DNA of 64,000 bases from NCBI RefSeq assembly GCF_030373265.1, contig NZ_JAUCZC010000006.1, forward strand, positions 62,001 to 126,000, read 5' to 3'. A model generated the notes under the pieces. That model was given only the letters and a program-made list of their open reading frames with translations. It made no database searches and had not been told where the DNA came from. Position 1 is the first letter of the stretch; every line of letters starts with the position of its first letter. Shown in pieces: positions 41,026-50,728 of this stretch. Both the position numbers and the translations under genes were made by a program. Source of the DNA: Blastomonas sp. GTDB lineage: Bacteria > Pseudomonadota > Alphaproteobacteria > Sphingomonadales > Sphingomonadaceae.

Positions 41026-43290
41026 TCAGCCCACCACGCCTGCCGACGCCAGCAGCGCCAGCGTCAGCAGCTCGCCCGCGGTCGAGGACATCGCCGCGAT
41101 CTGCACCGGCTTTTCCATACCGATCAGCATCGGCCCGATCATCGCATCGCCGCCCAGTTCGCGCAGCAATTTGGCCGAGAGATTGGCCGATTGCAGCCCG
41201 GGCATGATCAGCACGTTGGCGGGCGCCGACAGGCGGCAGAACGGGTAGTTCGCCATCAGCTTGGGGTTGAGCGCGACATCGGGCGACATCTCGCCTTCAT
41301 ATTCGAAGGTCGCCCCGCGCTGGTCGAGGATGCTCACCGCGTCGCGGATGTTGTCCAGCCAGCGCCCCGAGGGGTTGCCGAAATTGGAGTAGGACAGGAA
41401 GGCGACGCGCGGTTCGTGCCCCAGCCTCTTGGCGACATGCGCGGTGTTTTCGGCGATGCACGCCAGTTCCTCGGCATTGGGGCGCTCGTTCACCGTGGTA
41501 TCGGCCAGGAACACGGTGTGGCTCTTGCCGACCATGACGTGGATGCCGAACGGGGTTTCGCCGGGCTTCGGATCGAGCACGCGGCGGATCTCGCGCATCG
41601 ACTGGCCGAAGGTGCGGGTGATGCCGGTGAGCATCGCATCGGCCTCACCCAGATGGAGCAGCGCCGAACCGAAGATGTTGCGGTCCTGGTTGACCATGCG
41701 CTTGACGTCGCGCTTGAGATAGCCGCGCCGCTGCAACCGTTCGTACAGCACGTCGACCATCTTGGGCACCAGAGGCGAGTTCACCGAATTGTGTACCTCG
41801 AACGCCATCGGATCATCGACCGCAAGCTCCTTGAGTTTGTCGCGCACGCGCTGTTCGCGCCCGACCAGCACCGGGGTGCCATAGCCGCCGTCGCGGAACT
41901 GGATCGCCGCGCGCAGCACCACTTCTTCCTCGGCTTCGGCAAAGACGACGCGCTTGGGATTGGCGCGGGCATCGCTGTAGACCTGGGTCAGCACCGCAGT
42001 CGTCGGGTTGAGCCGGCTCTTGAGCGAGTGGCGATAGGCCGCCATGTCCTCGATCGGCTTTTGCGCAACGCCGGTGTCCATCGCCGCCTGCGCCACCGCT
42101 GCCGAAACGCGTTCCATCAGGCGCGGATCGAACGGCGCGGGGATGATGTAATCGACCCCGAACTTCTGGGTCGCGCCGCCATAGGCTGCGGCGACCTCTT
42201 CGGGCACCTGTTCGCGCGCCAGCTCGGCGATCGCCTTGGCCGCGGCGATCTTCATTTCCTCGTTGATCGCGGTCGCGCGCACGTCGAGCGCGCCGCGGAA
42301 GATGAACGGGAAGCCCAGCACGTTGTTGACCTGGTTGGGATAATCCGACCGGCCGGTGGCGATGATCGCATCGGGACGCGCCGCCTTGGCATCGGGCGGG
42401 GTGATTTCGGGATCGGGATTGGCCATCGCGAAGATGATCGGCTGCGGCGCCATCTTCATCACCATTTCAGGCCTGAGCGCGCCCGCGGCCGACAGGCCGA
42501 GGAAGATGTCCGCGCCATCGAGCGCTTCCTCCAGCGTGCGCCGGTCGGTCTTGGCGGCGTGCGCCGACTTCCACTGGTCAAGATCGTCGCGGCCCTGATA
42601 GATCACGCCCGAACGGTCGCACATCAGCACGTTGTCGTGCCGCACGCCCATCGCCTTGATCAGTTCGGTGCAGGCGATCGCGGCGGCGCCAGCGCCGTTG
42701 ACCACCATCTTCACATCGGCAAAATCGCGCCCCGTCAGGTAGCACGCATTGAGCAGGCCGGCCGCCGAGATGATCGCGGTGCCGTGCTGGTCGTCGTGCA
42801 TCACCGGAATGTTCATCCGCTCTTTCAGCGCCTGTTCGATGATGAAGCAGGCGGGCGCGCCGATGTCCTCGAGGTTGATGCCACCAAAGGTCGGCTCGAG
42901 CAATTCGACGCACTCGATGAAGCGCTGGACGTCCTCGGTGTTCACTTCGATGTCGATCGAATCGACATCGGCGAAGCGCTTGAACAGCACAGCCTTGCCT
43001 TCCATCACCGGCTTGGAGGCGAGCGCGCCCAGATTGCCCAGGCCCAGGATCGCGGTGCCGTTGGAGATCACCGCGACCAGATTGCCCTTGGCGGTATAGT
43101 CATAGGCGGTCGCCGGATCCTCGGCGATCGCGCGCACCGGCACCGCAACGCCCGGCGAGTAGGCCAGCGAAAGGTCGCGCTGTGTCGCCATCGGCTTGGA
43201 GGCGATGATTTCGATCTTTCCGGGACGGCCTGAAGAGTGGAAGTACAGCGCCTCGCGCTCGGTGAACTGGACGTTGCTCTTCTCGGTCAT
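41026..43290 (-). CDS. maeB: NADP-dependent malic enzyme with phosphotransacetylase-like domain
   Basis: This 754-residue bifunctional-type malic enzyme reads from ATG 43290 ([58 protein letters not shown]). Residues 1-~430 are the malic enzyme with [36 protein letters not shown] and the NADP-binding [21 protein letters not shown]. Residues ~430-754 are a phosphotransacetylase-like domain ([19 protein letters not shown] onward) that is normally catalytically inactive and regulatory, responding to acetyl-CoA. It converts malate to pyruvate plus CO2 and NADPH. The frame upstream of 43290 is open but unrelated. It is divergent from the enoyl-CoA hydratase gene. Confidence 0.95.
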   Translation of the reverse strand: MTEKSNVQFTEREALYFHSSGRPGKIEIIASKPMATQRDLSLAYSPGVAVPVRAIAEDPATAYDYTAKGNLVAVISNGTAILGLGNLGALASKPVMEGKAVLFKRFADVDSIDIEVNTEDVQRFIECVELLEPTFGGINLEDIGAPACFIIEQALKERMNIPVMHDDQHGTAIISAAGLLNACYLTGRDFADVKMVVNGAGAAAIACTELIKAMGVRHDNVLMCDRSGVIYQGRDDLDQWKSAHAAKTDRRTLEEALDGADIFLGLSAAGALRPEMVMKMAPQPIIFAMANPDPEITPPDAKAARPDAIIATGRSDYPNQVNNVLGFPFIFRGALDVRATAINEEMKIAAAKAIAELAREQVPEEVAAAYGGATQKFGVDYIIPAPFDPRLMERVSAAVAQAAMDTGVAQKPIEDMAAYRHSLKSRLNPTTAVLTQVYSDARANPKRVVFAEAEEEVVLRAAIQFRDGGYGTPVLVGREQRVRDKLKELAVDDPMAFEVHNSVNSPLVPKMVDVLYERLQRRGYLKRDVKRMVNQDRNIFGSALLHLGEADAMLTGITRTFGQSMREIRRVLDPKPGETPFGIHVMVGKSHTVFLADTTVNERPNAEELACIAENTAHVAKRLGHEPRVAFLSYSNFGNPSGRWLDNIRDAVSILDQRGATFEYEGEMSPDVALNPKLMANYPFCRLSAPANVLIMPGLQSANLSAKLLRELGGDAMIGPMLIGMEKPVQIAAMSSTAGELLTLALLASAGVVG

Positions 43291-43548
43291 CGACAGGCCC
43301 TTAGCTGGCGGACGCATGGCTACGGCCGCGGGTGGTGTTTCGTGATCTTCATGCCGGTTTCCGGCGTGGCTGGTTGAAGACGCCCCTGACACGATGCATA
43401 GCCTTGCCGTAAGGGCTTGGGCAAGCTTTTGCGCCGCTTTATGTTGCGCACAACGCACCATAGCTTCGGTTCAGGCGGCGGTGAGAAGGCCTTGCCGGGG
43501 AGCACCGCGACCGATAGCGTCAACGCTTATGCTGCGCGAGGAGCCGTC

Positions 43549-44328
43549 ATGCCGCTGATCCACACCGACATCGCCGACGGCGTGGCGATCGTCACGCTAA
43601 ACCGGCCCGAAGCGATGAACGCGCTTTCGGCGGCGCTGCGGGCTGAGCTGGCAGAGGCGATGCTCGCGGTGGCGCAGGACGATGCCGTGCGCTCGGTGGT
43701 GCTCACCGGGGCCGGGACCCGCGCCTTCACCGCCGGGCTGGACCTCAAGGAGCTGGGCGCGAGCACGGCAGGGCTGGGCGCCGCCAACGCCACCGATCCG
43801 CGCGACAATCCGGTCAAGGCCGTGGAGCAGTGTGCCAAGCCGGTGATCGGCGCGATCAACGGGGTCGCGATCACCGGCGGGTTCGAACTGGCGCTGGCGT
43901 GCGACGTTCTGATCGCGTCATCGAATGCGCGCTTTGCCGACACCCATGCCCGCGTCGGCATCATGCCCGGCTGGGGGCTGTCGCAGAAACTCTCGCGGAT
44001 GATCGGGATATCGCGCGCCAAGGAGCTGTCGCTGACCGGCAATTTCCTCGATGCCGCCACGGCCGAACGCTGGGGGCTGGTCAACCGCGTGGTCGAGCCC
44101 GAAGCGCTGCTCCCCGCCGCGATCGCATTGGCCCGCGACATGGCGAGCATCGAGCCGGCGATGAGCGCTGCCTACAAGGCGCTGATCGACGATGGCTTTG
44201 GCCTGCCGCTGGCCGACGCGCTGGCGCTGGAGGCCGAGCGCTCGACCGCTGCGAACACCAGGGTCGCCCCCGAGGCGGTCGAACAGGCACGGCTCACGGT
44301 GATGGCGCGTGGACGCGGGCAGAGATGA
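43549..44328 (+). CDS. Enoyl-CoA hydratase/isomerase family protein
   Basis: This 259-residue crotonase reads from ATG 43549 with GAGGAG before it. Oxyanion-hole segments are AFTAGLDLKELGAS and INGVAITGGFELALACDVLIASSNARFADTHARVGIMPGWGLSQKLSRMIG, which carries the helix dipole glycines and a Glu at GFELALA. The middle (MPGWGLSQKLSRMIGISRAKELSLTGNFLDAATAERWGLVNRVVE) is typical of the family. It hydrates enoyl-CoA in beta-oxidation or acts on a related acyl-CoA. The open frame upstream to 43417 is not coding by composition. The acyl-CoA dehydrogenase gene follows 121 bp downstream, supporting a fatty-acid or branched-chain catabolism role. Confidence 0.9.
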   Translation: MPLIHTDIADGVAIVTLNRPEAMNALSAALRAELAEAMLAVAQDDAVRSVVLTGAGTRAFTAGLDLKELGASTAGLGAANATDPRDNPVKAVEQCAKPVIGAINGVAITGGFELALACDVLIASSNARFADTHARVGIMPGWGLSQKLSRMIGISRAKELSLTGNFLDAATAERWGLVNRVVEPEALLPAAIALARDMASIEPAMSAAYKALIDDGFGLPLADALALEAERSTAANTRVAPEAVEQARLTVMARGRGQR

Positions 44329-44365
44329 CGCCATCTGCCAAGTTAACCAAGCGATTAAATAGCGG

Positions 44366-44394
44366 TTGACGCTCACGTAAACGCGGCGCTAGAC
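44366..44394 (+). promoter_or_regulatory. Promoter with overlapping palindrome-like operator, acyl-CoA dehydrogenase
   Basis: TTGACG (44366-44371), a 17 bp spacer and CTAGAC (44389-44394) form a plausible sigma-70 promoter 55 bp before the gene. The -35 box is part of TTGACGCTCACGTAAACG, resembling operators of MerR-type regulators of acyl-CoA catabolism (LiuR-like, TTACGTAA core). A close variant occurs upstream of the TonB receptor at 55640. Confidence 0.5.
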
Positions 44395-44449
44395 CGAGCG
44401 ACGTGCCGCGCGGCATGAATCGCGCGCCAGCTTTTACCGGAGAGATGCC

Positions 44450-45604
44450 ATGTCGCTCGATGCCCTTGCCCGCACCGCCTACAATGCCGATCACGAGGCG
44501 TTCCGACAGACCGTCCGCCGCTTCATGCAGGAAGAGGTCGCGCCCAATGCGGTGAAGTGGGACGAGGAGAAGATCGTTCCACGTGAAATCTGGCCCAAGG
44601 CGGGCGAGCTCGGCATGCTGTGCCCTACGGTGCCCGAAGAATATGGCGGCCTTGGCCTCGACTTCGGCTATAACGCCATCGTCAACGAGGAAGCCGCGTA
44701 TTTCGGCGGATCGCCGCTCGGCTTCTCGCTGCAGTCGGACATCGTGGTCAACTATCTGGTGCAGTACGGCTCGGAAGAGCAGAAGCAGAAGTGGCTGCCG
44801 CGCCTCGTTTCGGGCGAGACGATCACCGCGATCGCGATGACCGAACCGGGCACCGGCTCGGACCTTCAGGGCATCCGCACGACGGCCAAGAAGGATGGCA
44901 ACCACTACGTCATCAACGGATCGAAGACCTATATCACCAACGGACAGAACGCCGACCTGATCCTGGTCTGCGCCAAGACCGATACCGAGGTCCAGCCGGC
45001 GTGGAAGGGTGTCTCGATCATCCTCGTCGAAGCCGACCGCGAAGGGTTTGCGCGGGGTCGCAACCTCGACAAGATCGGCCAGGACGCCGCCGACACCTCC
45101 GAGCTGTTCTTCAACGACGTCCGCGTGCCGATGACCAATTGCCTGGGCGAAGAGGGCAAGGGCTTCATCTATCTGATGAGCGAACTGCCGCAGGAGCGCC
45201 TGTCGATCGCGGTTTCCGCGCAGGCGTCGGCGCAGAAGGCCTATGACGATACCGTCGCCTTCGTGAAGGACCGCAAGGCCTTCGGCAAGACGGTGTTCGA
45301 TTTCCAGAACACCCGCTTCGTGCTCGCCGACCTCAAGACCAAGCTGCAGGTCGGCTGGGCGCATCTCGACTGGGCGTTGAACCGCCACGCGACCAAGGAG
45401 CTGACCGCGGTCGAAGGCGCTGCCGCCAAATTGTGGCACACCGAACTGCAGTGGGAAATCATGGACAAGTGCCTGCAGCTGCATGGCGGCGCGGGCTACA
45501 TGAACGAATATCCGATCGCGCGCGCCTGGCGCGGTGCGCGCGTGACGCGCATCTTCGGCGGCACCAGCGAGATCATGAAGGAGCTGATCGGGCGCTCGCT
45601 GTAA
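44450..45604 (+). CDS. Acyl-CoA dehydrogenase
   Basis: This 384-residue FAD-dependent enzyme oxidises acyl-CoA to 2-enoyl-CoA, passing electrons to ETF. Family motifs seen are AIAMTEPGTGSDLQGIRTTA (FAD contact), HYVINGSKTYITNGQNADLILV, GFIYLMSELPQERLSIAVSAQASAQKAYDDTVAFVKDRKAFGKTVFDFQNTRFVLADL, and QLHGGAGYMNEYPIARAWRGARVTRIFGGTSEIMKELIGRSL, in which the catalytic Glu is expected near the MNEYP region for long-chain or isovaleryl-type enzymes. ATG 44450 is preceded by GGAGAG. A 4HBT thioesterase follows after 19 bp, so they likely form an operon. Confidence 0.93.
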   Translation: MSLDALARTAYNADHEAFRQTVRRFMQEEVAPNAVKWDEEKIVPREIWPKAGELGMLCPTVPEEYGGLGLDFGYNAIVNEEAAYFGGSPLGFSLQSDIVVNYLVQYGSEEQKQKWLPRLVSGETITAIAMTEPGTGSDLQGIRTTAKKDGNHYVINGSKTYITNGQNADLILVCAKTDTEVQPAWKGVSIILVEADREGFARGRNLDKIGQDAADTSELFFNDVRVPMTNCLGEEGKGFIYLMSELPQERLSIAVSAQASAQKAYDDTVAFVKDRKAFGKTVFDFQNTRFVLADLKTKLQVGWAHLDWALNRHATKELTAVEGAAAKLWHTELQWEIMDKCLQLHGGAGYMNEYPIARAWRGARVTRIFGGTSEIMKELIGRSL

Positions 45605-45623
45605 GCGGCGCTCGAACCTTCCT

Positions 45624-46073
45624 ATGCCCAGACCAGAACAATGGCAGCGCGACCCCACCTGCTATCCCTTCAGCACGGTGACGGAAACGCGGTTTCAGGA
45701 CCTTGACCCGCTCGGCCATATCAACAACGTCGCGATGGCGGCGCTGTTCGAGAACGGCCGGGTGCGGTTCAACCGCAATCTGGGTCTCGAGCGCCGACAG
45801 CCCGGCGAACGCTGGCTGATCGCGGCGGTGGCAATCGACTATGTCGCCGAGGCGCATTTTCCCGATCCGGTCGAAGTGATGAGCGGGATCGGGCGGATCG
45901 GCCGGTCGAGCTGGGATATCTGCTCGGCCGCGTTCCAGAACGGGGTGTGCGTTGCGACCAGTATCACGACCATCGTGGTTACCGACAAGGCCGGGCCGCG
46001 CCCGATCGCCGATTCGCTGCGTGCCAGCTTTGCCGAGCTGATGGTGCGGCGCCCGGTGCGCGCGGACGCCTAG
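45624..46073 (+). CDS. Hotdog-fold acyl-CoA thioesterase
   Basis: This 149-residue single-domain hotdog (4HBT-type) protein has the helix motif ETRFQDLDPLGHINNVAMAALFENGRVRFNRNLGL, where Asp of DLDPLGHINN is the catalytic residue of the 4-hydroxybenzoyl-CoA thioesterase/YbgC-type branch. The strand segment WLIAAVAIDYVAEAHFPDPVEVMSGIGRIGRSSWDICSAAFQNG follows. It hydrolyses acyl-CoA thioesters. It comes directly behind the acyl-CoA dehydrogenase gene. Its TAG stop shares the palindrome CTAG with the stop of the convergent VTT gene. Confidence 0.88.
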   Translation: MPRPEQWQRDPTCYPFSTVTETRFQDLDPLGHINNVAMAALFENGRVRFNRNLGLERRQPGERWLIAAVAIDYVAEAHFPDPVEVMSGIGRIGRSSWDICSAAFQNGVCVATSITTIVVTDKAGPRPIADSLRASFAELMVRRPVRADA

Positions 46074-46651
46074 AACAGCAGCTTCAGCGCCGCGAAGCCG
46101 CCGACGAACAGCACGCCAAGCCCGGTGGTGGCCAGCGCGAAGTGCTTGTCGATCCAGTCCTGCATCGGCTGGCCGAATTTCCACAGCAGCGCGCCCACCA
46201 GGAAGAACCGCGCCGAGCGCGCGACAATCGAGGCAGCGACCAGAATGTACAGCGGCATCGCGGTTGCACCCGCCGCGATGGTGATCACCTTGAACGGCAG
46301 CGGCGTGAAGCCTGCCAGCAGCACGATCAGCCAGCCCTGCTCGTTGAAATTGGTCTTGAACTCCTCGAACGGCCCGGCAAGCCCGTAAAAATCGAGGATC
46401 GCCCTGCCGATCGTCTCGAACAGGAAAAAGCCGATGGCATAGCCCAGAAGCGCGCCCAGCACCGAGGCGATGGTGCAAATGAGCGCATACTGAAACGCCC
46501 GCTGCGGCTTTGCCAGACACATCGGTGCCAGCATCACATCGGGCGGGATCGGGAAGAAACTCGATTCGATGAAACTGATCGCGGCGAGCCAGTGGGGCGC
46601 CTTGTCATGCGCCGCCTTGGCCAGCGTCCAGTGGTAAAGCCGTTTGAGCAT
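46070..46651 (-). CDS. YqaA-type VTT/DedA-like membrane protein
   Basis: This 193-residue polytopic membrane protein reads from ATG 46651. The VTT-domain pattern is seen in WLAAISFIESSFFPIPPDVMLAPMCLAKPQRAFQYALICTIASVLGALLGYAIGFFLFE, with the acidic/proline pair ES-x3-PIPPD, and in GWLIVLLAGFTPLPFKVITIAAGATAMPLYILVAASIVARSARFFLVG. This is the YqaA branch of the DedA/VTT superfamily, whose members act as lipid scramblases or transporters; the substrate of YqaA is unknown. The open frame upstream to 46765 is not convincing. It is convergent with and touches the thioesterase gene. Confidence 0.85.
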   Translation of the reverse strand: MLKRLYHWTLAKAAHDKAPHWLAAISFIESSFFPIPPDVMLAPMCLAKPQRAFQYALICTIASVLGALLGYAIGFFLFETIGRAILDFYGLAGPFEEFKTNFNEQGWLIVLLAGFTPLPFKVITIAAGATAMPLYILVAASIVARSARFFLVGALLWKFGQPMQDWIDKHFALATTGLGVLFVGGFAALKLLF

Positions 46652-46825
46652 CGAAGGAAAAAGCCTCGCGAACCAGGCGCCACACGGCGCCGCGCCGCTT
46701 AGGACCAGCCTGGCCACGGATGCAAGCGCTTTGCTTGGGCGGGCGGGCAATCGCCCCAACCACACCGGGCCGGAAAGCTTGCGCTCCCCGGCCCGGAATT
46801 AAGCTGCTAATCGGGGATCAGACGA

Positions 46826-47200
46826 TCACCAGTAGGGCTTGACCGCCCAGTAGTCATAGACGCTCGACTGGTAATCGCGGTTCATCGCGCGATCGCGGTC
46901 CGAATCCGAGAAGCTCGGCGCGTCCTTGAGCTGGTCTGCGGTGACGTTGACGAGATAGCCGCCAAGTTCGGTGTCATAGCTGAACTTCGACCACGGAAGG
47001 CTGTGCAGCTCGCTGCCGATGCCGAGAAATCCGCCGACCGACACGATGACGTCAGTCACCTTGCCTTCGCGCTTGCCGATCAGCATGTTGGTGACCGATC
47101 CGATCTTTTCACGGTCGCTGCCATAGACTGCGGTACCGTCGACCTGATCGCTCGAAATGGTATCATGGCCGCTTGCGAGTGTGGATGCTTGCATGTTCAT
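46826..47200 (-). CDS. PRC-barrel domain protein
   Basis: This 124-residue soluble protein is a single PRC-barrel: ISSDQVDGTAVYGSDREKIGSVTNMLIGKREGKVTDVIVSVGGFLGIGSELHSLPWSKFSYDTELGGYLVNVTADQLKDAPSF is the domain, followed by a Tyr/Asp-rich tail SDSDRDRAMNRDYQSSVYDYWAVKPYW. Stand-alone PRC-barrel proteins of this type are common in sphingomonads and rhizobia and often stress-induced, but the function is not known. ATG 47200 is preceded by GGAG. It is divergent from the patatin gene; the intervening 290 bp holds no other gene that I can support. Confidence 0.85.
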   Translation of the reverse strand: MNMQASTLASGHDTISSDQVDGTAVYGSDREKIGSVTNMLIGKREGKVTDVIVSVGGFLGIGSELHSLPWSKFSYDTELGGYLVNVTADQLKDAPSFSDSDRDRAMNRDYQSSVYDYWAVKPYW

Positions 47201-47490
47201 AAGAAATGCTCCTTCTGCCTGTCTGCCTCGTGCCCCGCTCGATTCCTTCCGGCTTGCCGTGGTGTCGCTATCGAGGCTGCTGACCGGGCCGAGAGGCGGT
47301 TTGGGGGTGGCCCGGCCAGCCCCCCACCAAGGGATGAACCGGCAAAGGGTTGCTCGGCTGGTCGCAAAGCCGGGCGGCCCCGTCGACGGGCTTCTGTTTT
47401 TTCAAACGCTGCGCTAGACCTTCGGAACACGCGCCATCCCGCGCGCAAGCCTGCCCGGTCAATCCGGGGCAGGGCCGACGGAGCGACAGA

Positions 47491-49326
47491 ATGGCCATGG
47501 GGCAGCCGGCTGAACACGATGCGGATGGATCGCTGCGCGACTGGATGCAGTCGGGACTGTTCGCCGATGTCGATCAGGCCGCCATCGACGCGCTAAGCGA
47601 GCGCGCCCACCGGGTCGAAGTCCCCGCCGGTGCCACTCTGGTGAAACAGGGCGATGCCGCCGACACGCTTTACTTTCTGGAAACCGGGCGCCTCAGGGTG
47701 CTGATCGAAACGCCGCTGGGCAGCAAGGCGGTGGCGCAGATCGAGGCGGGCGAGCCCGTGGGTGAACTGGCGTTCTTCGGCGGGGGCACGCGCACCGCGA
47801 CATTGCAGGCCAGCCGCGACAGCGTGGTGATGGCGCTCGACCGCGATTGCTATGATGCCGTGGTCACCGCCTATCCGCAGCTGGTCCCGGCGATCCTGAC
47901 CGCGGTGACTCAAAGGCTGGCCGCGGTGACCGCCAAGACCCCGCCGATGGAAGCGCGGTTGCCGCGCGTCATCGCAGTGGTGCCCTGCGGCGGCAGCCGG
48001 ATCGATCCGGCGCTGCTCGTCCGGTTGACCGATACGATCCGCCGGACCATTCCCGATGACCGCCAGGTGATTCTGGTGCGCGAAAGCGATGTTCCGCCGG
48101 GCCCGGCCAGCGCGTATCAGGCGTGGCTGCGCGAGCAGGAATCGCGCCGCGGCTATCTGCTGATCGATGCCAGCGGCGATGCCGACTGGGGCGCTCTGGT
48201 GTGCCGCAACGCCGATGGCCTGCTGATGGTCGCGCAGGCCGGCGCGAGCCCGGCGCTCGGTCCGCTCGAATTGGCCGGATGCGCCGCGATCGAGCCACCC
48301 AACCGCACGCTGCTGGTGGTCCGCGACCGCGCCAACCAGCCGATCGCCGGGACCCCAGCCTGGCTCGCAGGGCGCGATCCGCATTTGCACCACCATGTCG
48401 CGCGCGATTCCGACGCCGATTTCGAGCGTGTCGCGCGCTTCCTCACCGGGCGCGCGGTGGGGCTGGTGCTGGCAGGCGGCGGCGCGCTGGGCTGCGCGCA
48501 TCTGGGCATCGTGCGCGGGCTGCAGGACGCGGGCGTGCCGATCGACCTGATCGGCGGCACCAGCGCGGGCGCGGCGATGGGGGCGGCCATCGCGCAGGGT
48601 CTCAATGTGCCGCAGACGCTCGACCAGATGGAGGCGATGTTCATCGACGCCAAGGCGATGCGGCGGTTCACCGTACCGATCCACTCGCTGCTCGACCCGG
48701 CGGTGTTCGATACCGAGCTCGAGGCCCACTATGGCGCGGCCGACATCGCCGACCAGCCGCTCAATTTCTTCGCGATCTCGACAAATTTGTCGACCAACGA
48801 TCTTCACGTCCACCGCCGCGGCCCGCTGTGGCACGCGGTACGCGCCTCGGGGTCGCTGCCGACGATCCTGCCGCCGTTCATCGATGACGACGGCAACATC
48901 CTGGTCGATGGCGGGGTGCTCGACAATGTGCCCGTGGTGACGATGCGCGCGCTCAAGTCCGGCCCCAACATCGTCGTCACTCTGGGCGAGGCAGGGCAGA
49001 CCTGGCGGATCAAGGCGGCCTATCGGTCGTTGCGGCGTCGGGGGCAGCTGATTCGCGATTTGCTGCTGCGCCGCAAGTCGGACAGCGATTTTCCTTCGAT
49101 CGTCGAGATCATGCAGCGCTCGATGGTGGTCGCCAGCCGCATCGCCTCGCGCTCGATGCTGCGCGAGGACGACATCCTGCTCAGCCCGCCGATCGTCCAG
49201 GGCATGCAGATCCTCGATTGGCACCTGGGCCGCAAGCAGGCCGAAGCCGCCGCGCTCTACGTCGCACAAGAGGTCGCGGCCAATCCTGCGCTGGCGCAAT
49301 TGCAAGCGCGTTCCAGGGGAAGCTGA
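47491..49326 (+). CDS. Patatin-like phospholipase with cyclic-nucleotide-binding domain (NTE-like)
   Basis: This 611-residue protein reads from ATG 47491. Residues ~15-140 are a CRP/cNMP-binding domain (SGLFADVDQAAIDALSERAHRVEVPAGATLVKQGDAADTLYFLETGRLRVLI, GEPVGELAFFGGGTRTATLQA). A Rossmann-like linker follows, and from ~325 the patatin domain shows the oxyanion GGGALGCAHLGIVRG, nucleophile GGTSAG and catalytic Asp in DGGVLDNVP. This is the bacterial neuropathy-target-esterase-like layout, a lysophospholipase possibly gated by a nucleotide. Only the N-terminal cNMP domain is present, with no membrane anchor. ATG at 47497 is an equal alternative start. Confidence 0.9.
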   Translation: MAMGQPAEHDADGSLRDWMQSGLFADVDQAAIDALSERAHRVEVPAGATLVKQGDAADTLYFLETGRLRVLIETPLGSKAVAQIEAGEPVGELAFFGGGTRTATLQASRDSVVMALDRDCYDAVVTAYPQLVPAILTAVTQRLAAVTAKTPPMEARLPRVIAVVPCGGSRIDPALLVRLTDTIRRTIPDDRQVILVRESDVPPGPASAYQAWLREQESRRGYLLIDASGDADWGALVCRNADGLLMVAQAGASPALGPLELAGCAAIEPPNRTLLVVRDRANQPIAGTPAWLAGRDPHLHHHVARDSDADFERVARFLTGRAVGLVLAGGGALGCAHLGIVRGLQDAGVPIDLIGGTSAGAAMGAAIAQGLNVPQTLDQMEAMFIDAKAMRRFTVPIHSLLDPAVFDTELEAHYGAADIADQPLNFFAISTNLSTNDLHVHRRGPLWHAVRASGSLPTILPPFIDDDGNILVDGGVLDNVPVVTMRALKSGPNIVVTLGEAGQTWRIKAAYRSLRRRGQLIRDLLLRRKSDSDFPSIVEIMQRSMVVASRIASRSMLREDDILLSPPIVQGMQILDWHLGRKQAEAAALYVAQEVAANPALAQLQARSRGS

Positions 49327-49426
49327 CGCGCGATAGCAGCGCAGGCGTGCAACCTTTTCCGGTGACATGCCTTTACCGTCTCCATAAGCTGTTGTGCTTA
49401 GTCTGCGGCCCGGAGTTCGTTTTTTC

Positions 49427-50410
49427 ATGCTGACCAACGCGCTGGCCCTGGGCCTGGGACTGATTCTGCTCGTGGCGGGGGGTGACCTGCTGGTGCGCGG
49501 CGCGGTCCGCATCGCCGAACGGCTCAAACTGTCGCCGATGCTGATCGGCCTCACCGTGGTGGGGATGGGCACCTCGATGCCCGAACTGGCCGCAAGCCTG
49601 CAGGCCAGCCTGGCCGGATCGCCGGGAATCGCCATCGGCAACATCGTGGGATCGAACCTTGCCAACACGCTGCTGATCCTGGGCGCAGCAGCGCTGGTCG
49701 CACCGATCGCGGTGGAACGGCCCACTTTGTGGCGCGATGGCGGGGTCGGCGTGGTGGCGGTGGTCCTGCTGCTGGCAGCGGGCCTGACCGTCGGGCTTTC
49801 GCGCCCGGTCGGGATCGCCTTTCTGGTCGCCATGATAGCCTATATCTATAATGCCTATCGCCAGGAGCGGCAGGAAACTGGCCATGGCGCGGCCTATGAT
49901 CGCGCGGTGGCGATGGAAGGCGTCGACCCGGGGATGATCCCGCATTCCAAGCCAACCGGTAGCCTGGCTGTCGCCATCGCGCTGTTTGCCGTCGGGCTGG
50001 CGCTGATCGTCGGCGGAGGCATGGTGCTGGTCGATGCCGCGATCACGATCGCGGAAGTGCTGGGTGTCAGCGATGCGGTCATCGGCCTCACCATCGTGGC
50101 GGTGGGCACCTCGTTTCCCGAACTGGTCACCTCTGCCGTCGCAGCCTACCGCCGTCAGGGTGATATCGCTTTGGGCAACGTACTGGGTTCCAACATCTAC
50201 AACATCCTGTTCATCGGAGGGATCACCGGCGCGGTGTCTCCCACCGAAATCCCTGCCAGCATCCTGGCGTTCGACCTGTGGCTGCTGATCGCCGCATCGC
50301 TGCTGATGATGATCTTCGCGCTGTCGGGCGGACGGCTGAGTCGGCGCGAAGGCTTTGCGCTGGTGGCGTCGTATGGCGCCTACACCGCATATACCGCCGG
50401 GCTGTTCTGA
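49427..50410 (+). CDS. Calcium/sodium antiporter (CaCA family, YrbG-like)
   Basis: This 327-residue membrane antiporter has about 10 helices. The two inverted alpha-repeats that define the CaCA family are clear: VVGMGTSMPELAASLQASLAGSPGIAIGNIVGSNLANTLLILG in the first half and VAVGTSFPELVTSAVAAYRRQGDIALGNVLGSNIYNILFIGG in the second, each with the ion-binding Glu of PEL and Asn of GSN. It exchanges Na+ or H+ for Ca2+ across the inner membrane. ATG 49427 begins directly at the first helix; the GTG at 49394 is less likely. It is followed by tRNA-Gln on the other strand. Confidence 0.92.
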   Translation: MLTNALALGLGLILLVAGGDLLVRGAVRIAERLKLSPMLIGLTVVGMGTSMPELAASLQASLAGSPGIAIGNIVGSNLANTLLILGAAALVAPIAVERPTLWRDGGVGVVAVVLLLAAGLTVGLSRPVGIAFLVAMIAYIYNAYRQERQETGHGAAYDRAVAMEGVDPGMIPHSKPTGSLAVAIALFAVGLALIVGGGMVLVDAAITIAEVLGVSDAVIGLTIVAVGTSFPELVTSAVAAYRRQGDIALGNVLGSNIYNILFIGGITGAVSPTEIPASILAFDLWLLIAASLLMMIFALSGGRLSRREGFALVASYGAYTAYTAGLF

Positions 50411-50478
50411 TTCGCGGCCTTCGCCGGCGCGCGGATACCCCCGGCGAACCGGTCGGCAGTCATATCAGTGGCGGAAAG

Positions 50479-50552
50479 TGGATGCCCCCCAAGGATTCGA
50501 ACCTTGATTAACGGAGTCAGAGTCCGTGGTCTTACCATTAGACGAAGGGGCA
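50479..50552 (-). tRNA. tRNA-Gln (anticodon CTG)
   Basis: On the minus strand the acceptor stem TGCCCCT pairs with GGGGGCA (one wobble), followed by discriminator T and an encoded CCA. The D-arm is GTCTAATGGTAAGAC, the anticodon stem ACGGA/TCCGT encloses loop CTCTGAC with anticodon CTG, and the T-arm contains GGTTCGAATCC. The U1-A72 start pair is typical of glutamine tRNAs. The gene lies in the gap between the antiporter and ppx genes. Confidence 0.94.
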
Positions 50553-50728
50553 ATGGAGCGGCCCCATTAAGCCGCTCACGAAAACGGGTCAAGACCCAAA
50601 AAGGCGGACAAACGGCGGCATGCTTGCGCTGAAGCGCCAGATTGGCTAGCCTTGCGCCCAAGTACCGGCGATGCGCGGGCATATTGGCCGCGCGGGCAGG
50701 ACCGGATGAGAAAAAAGAGCAACTTGGC

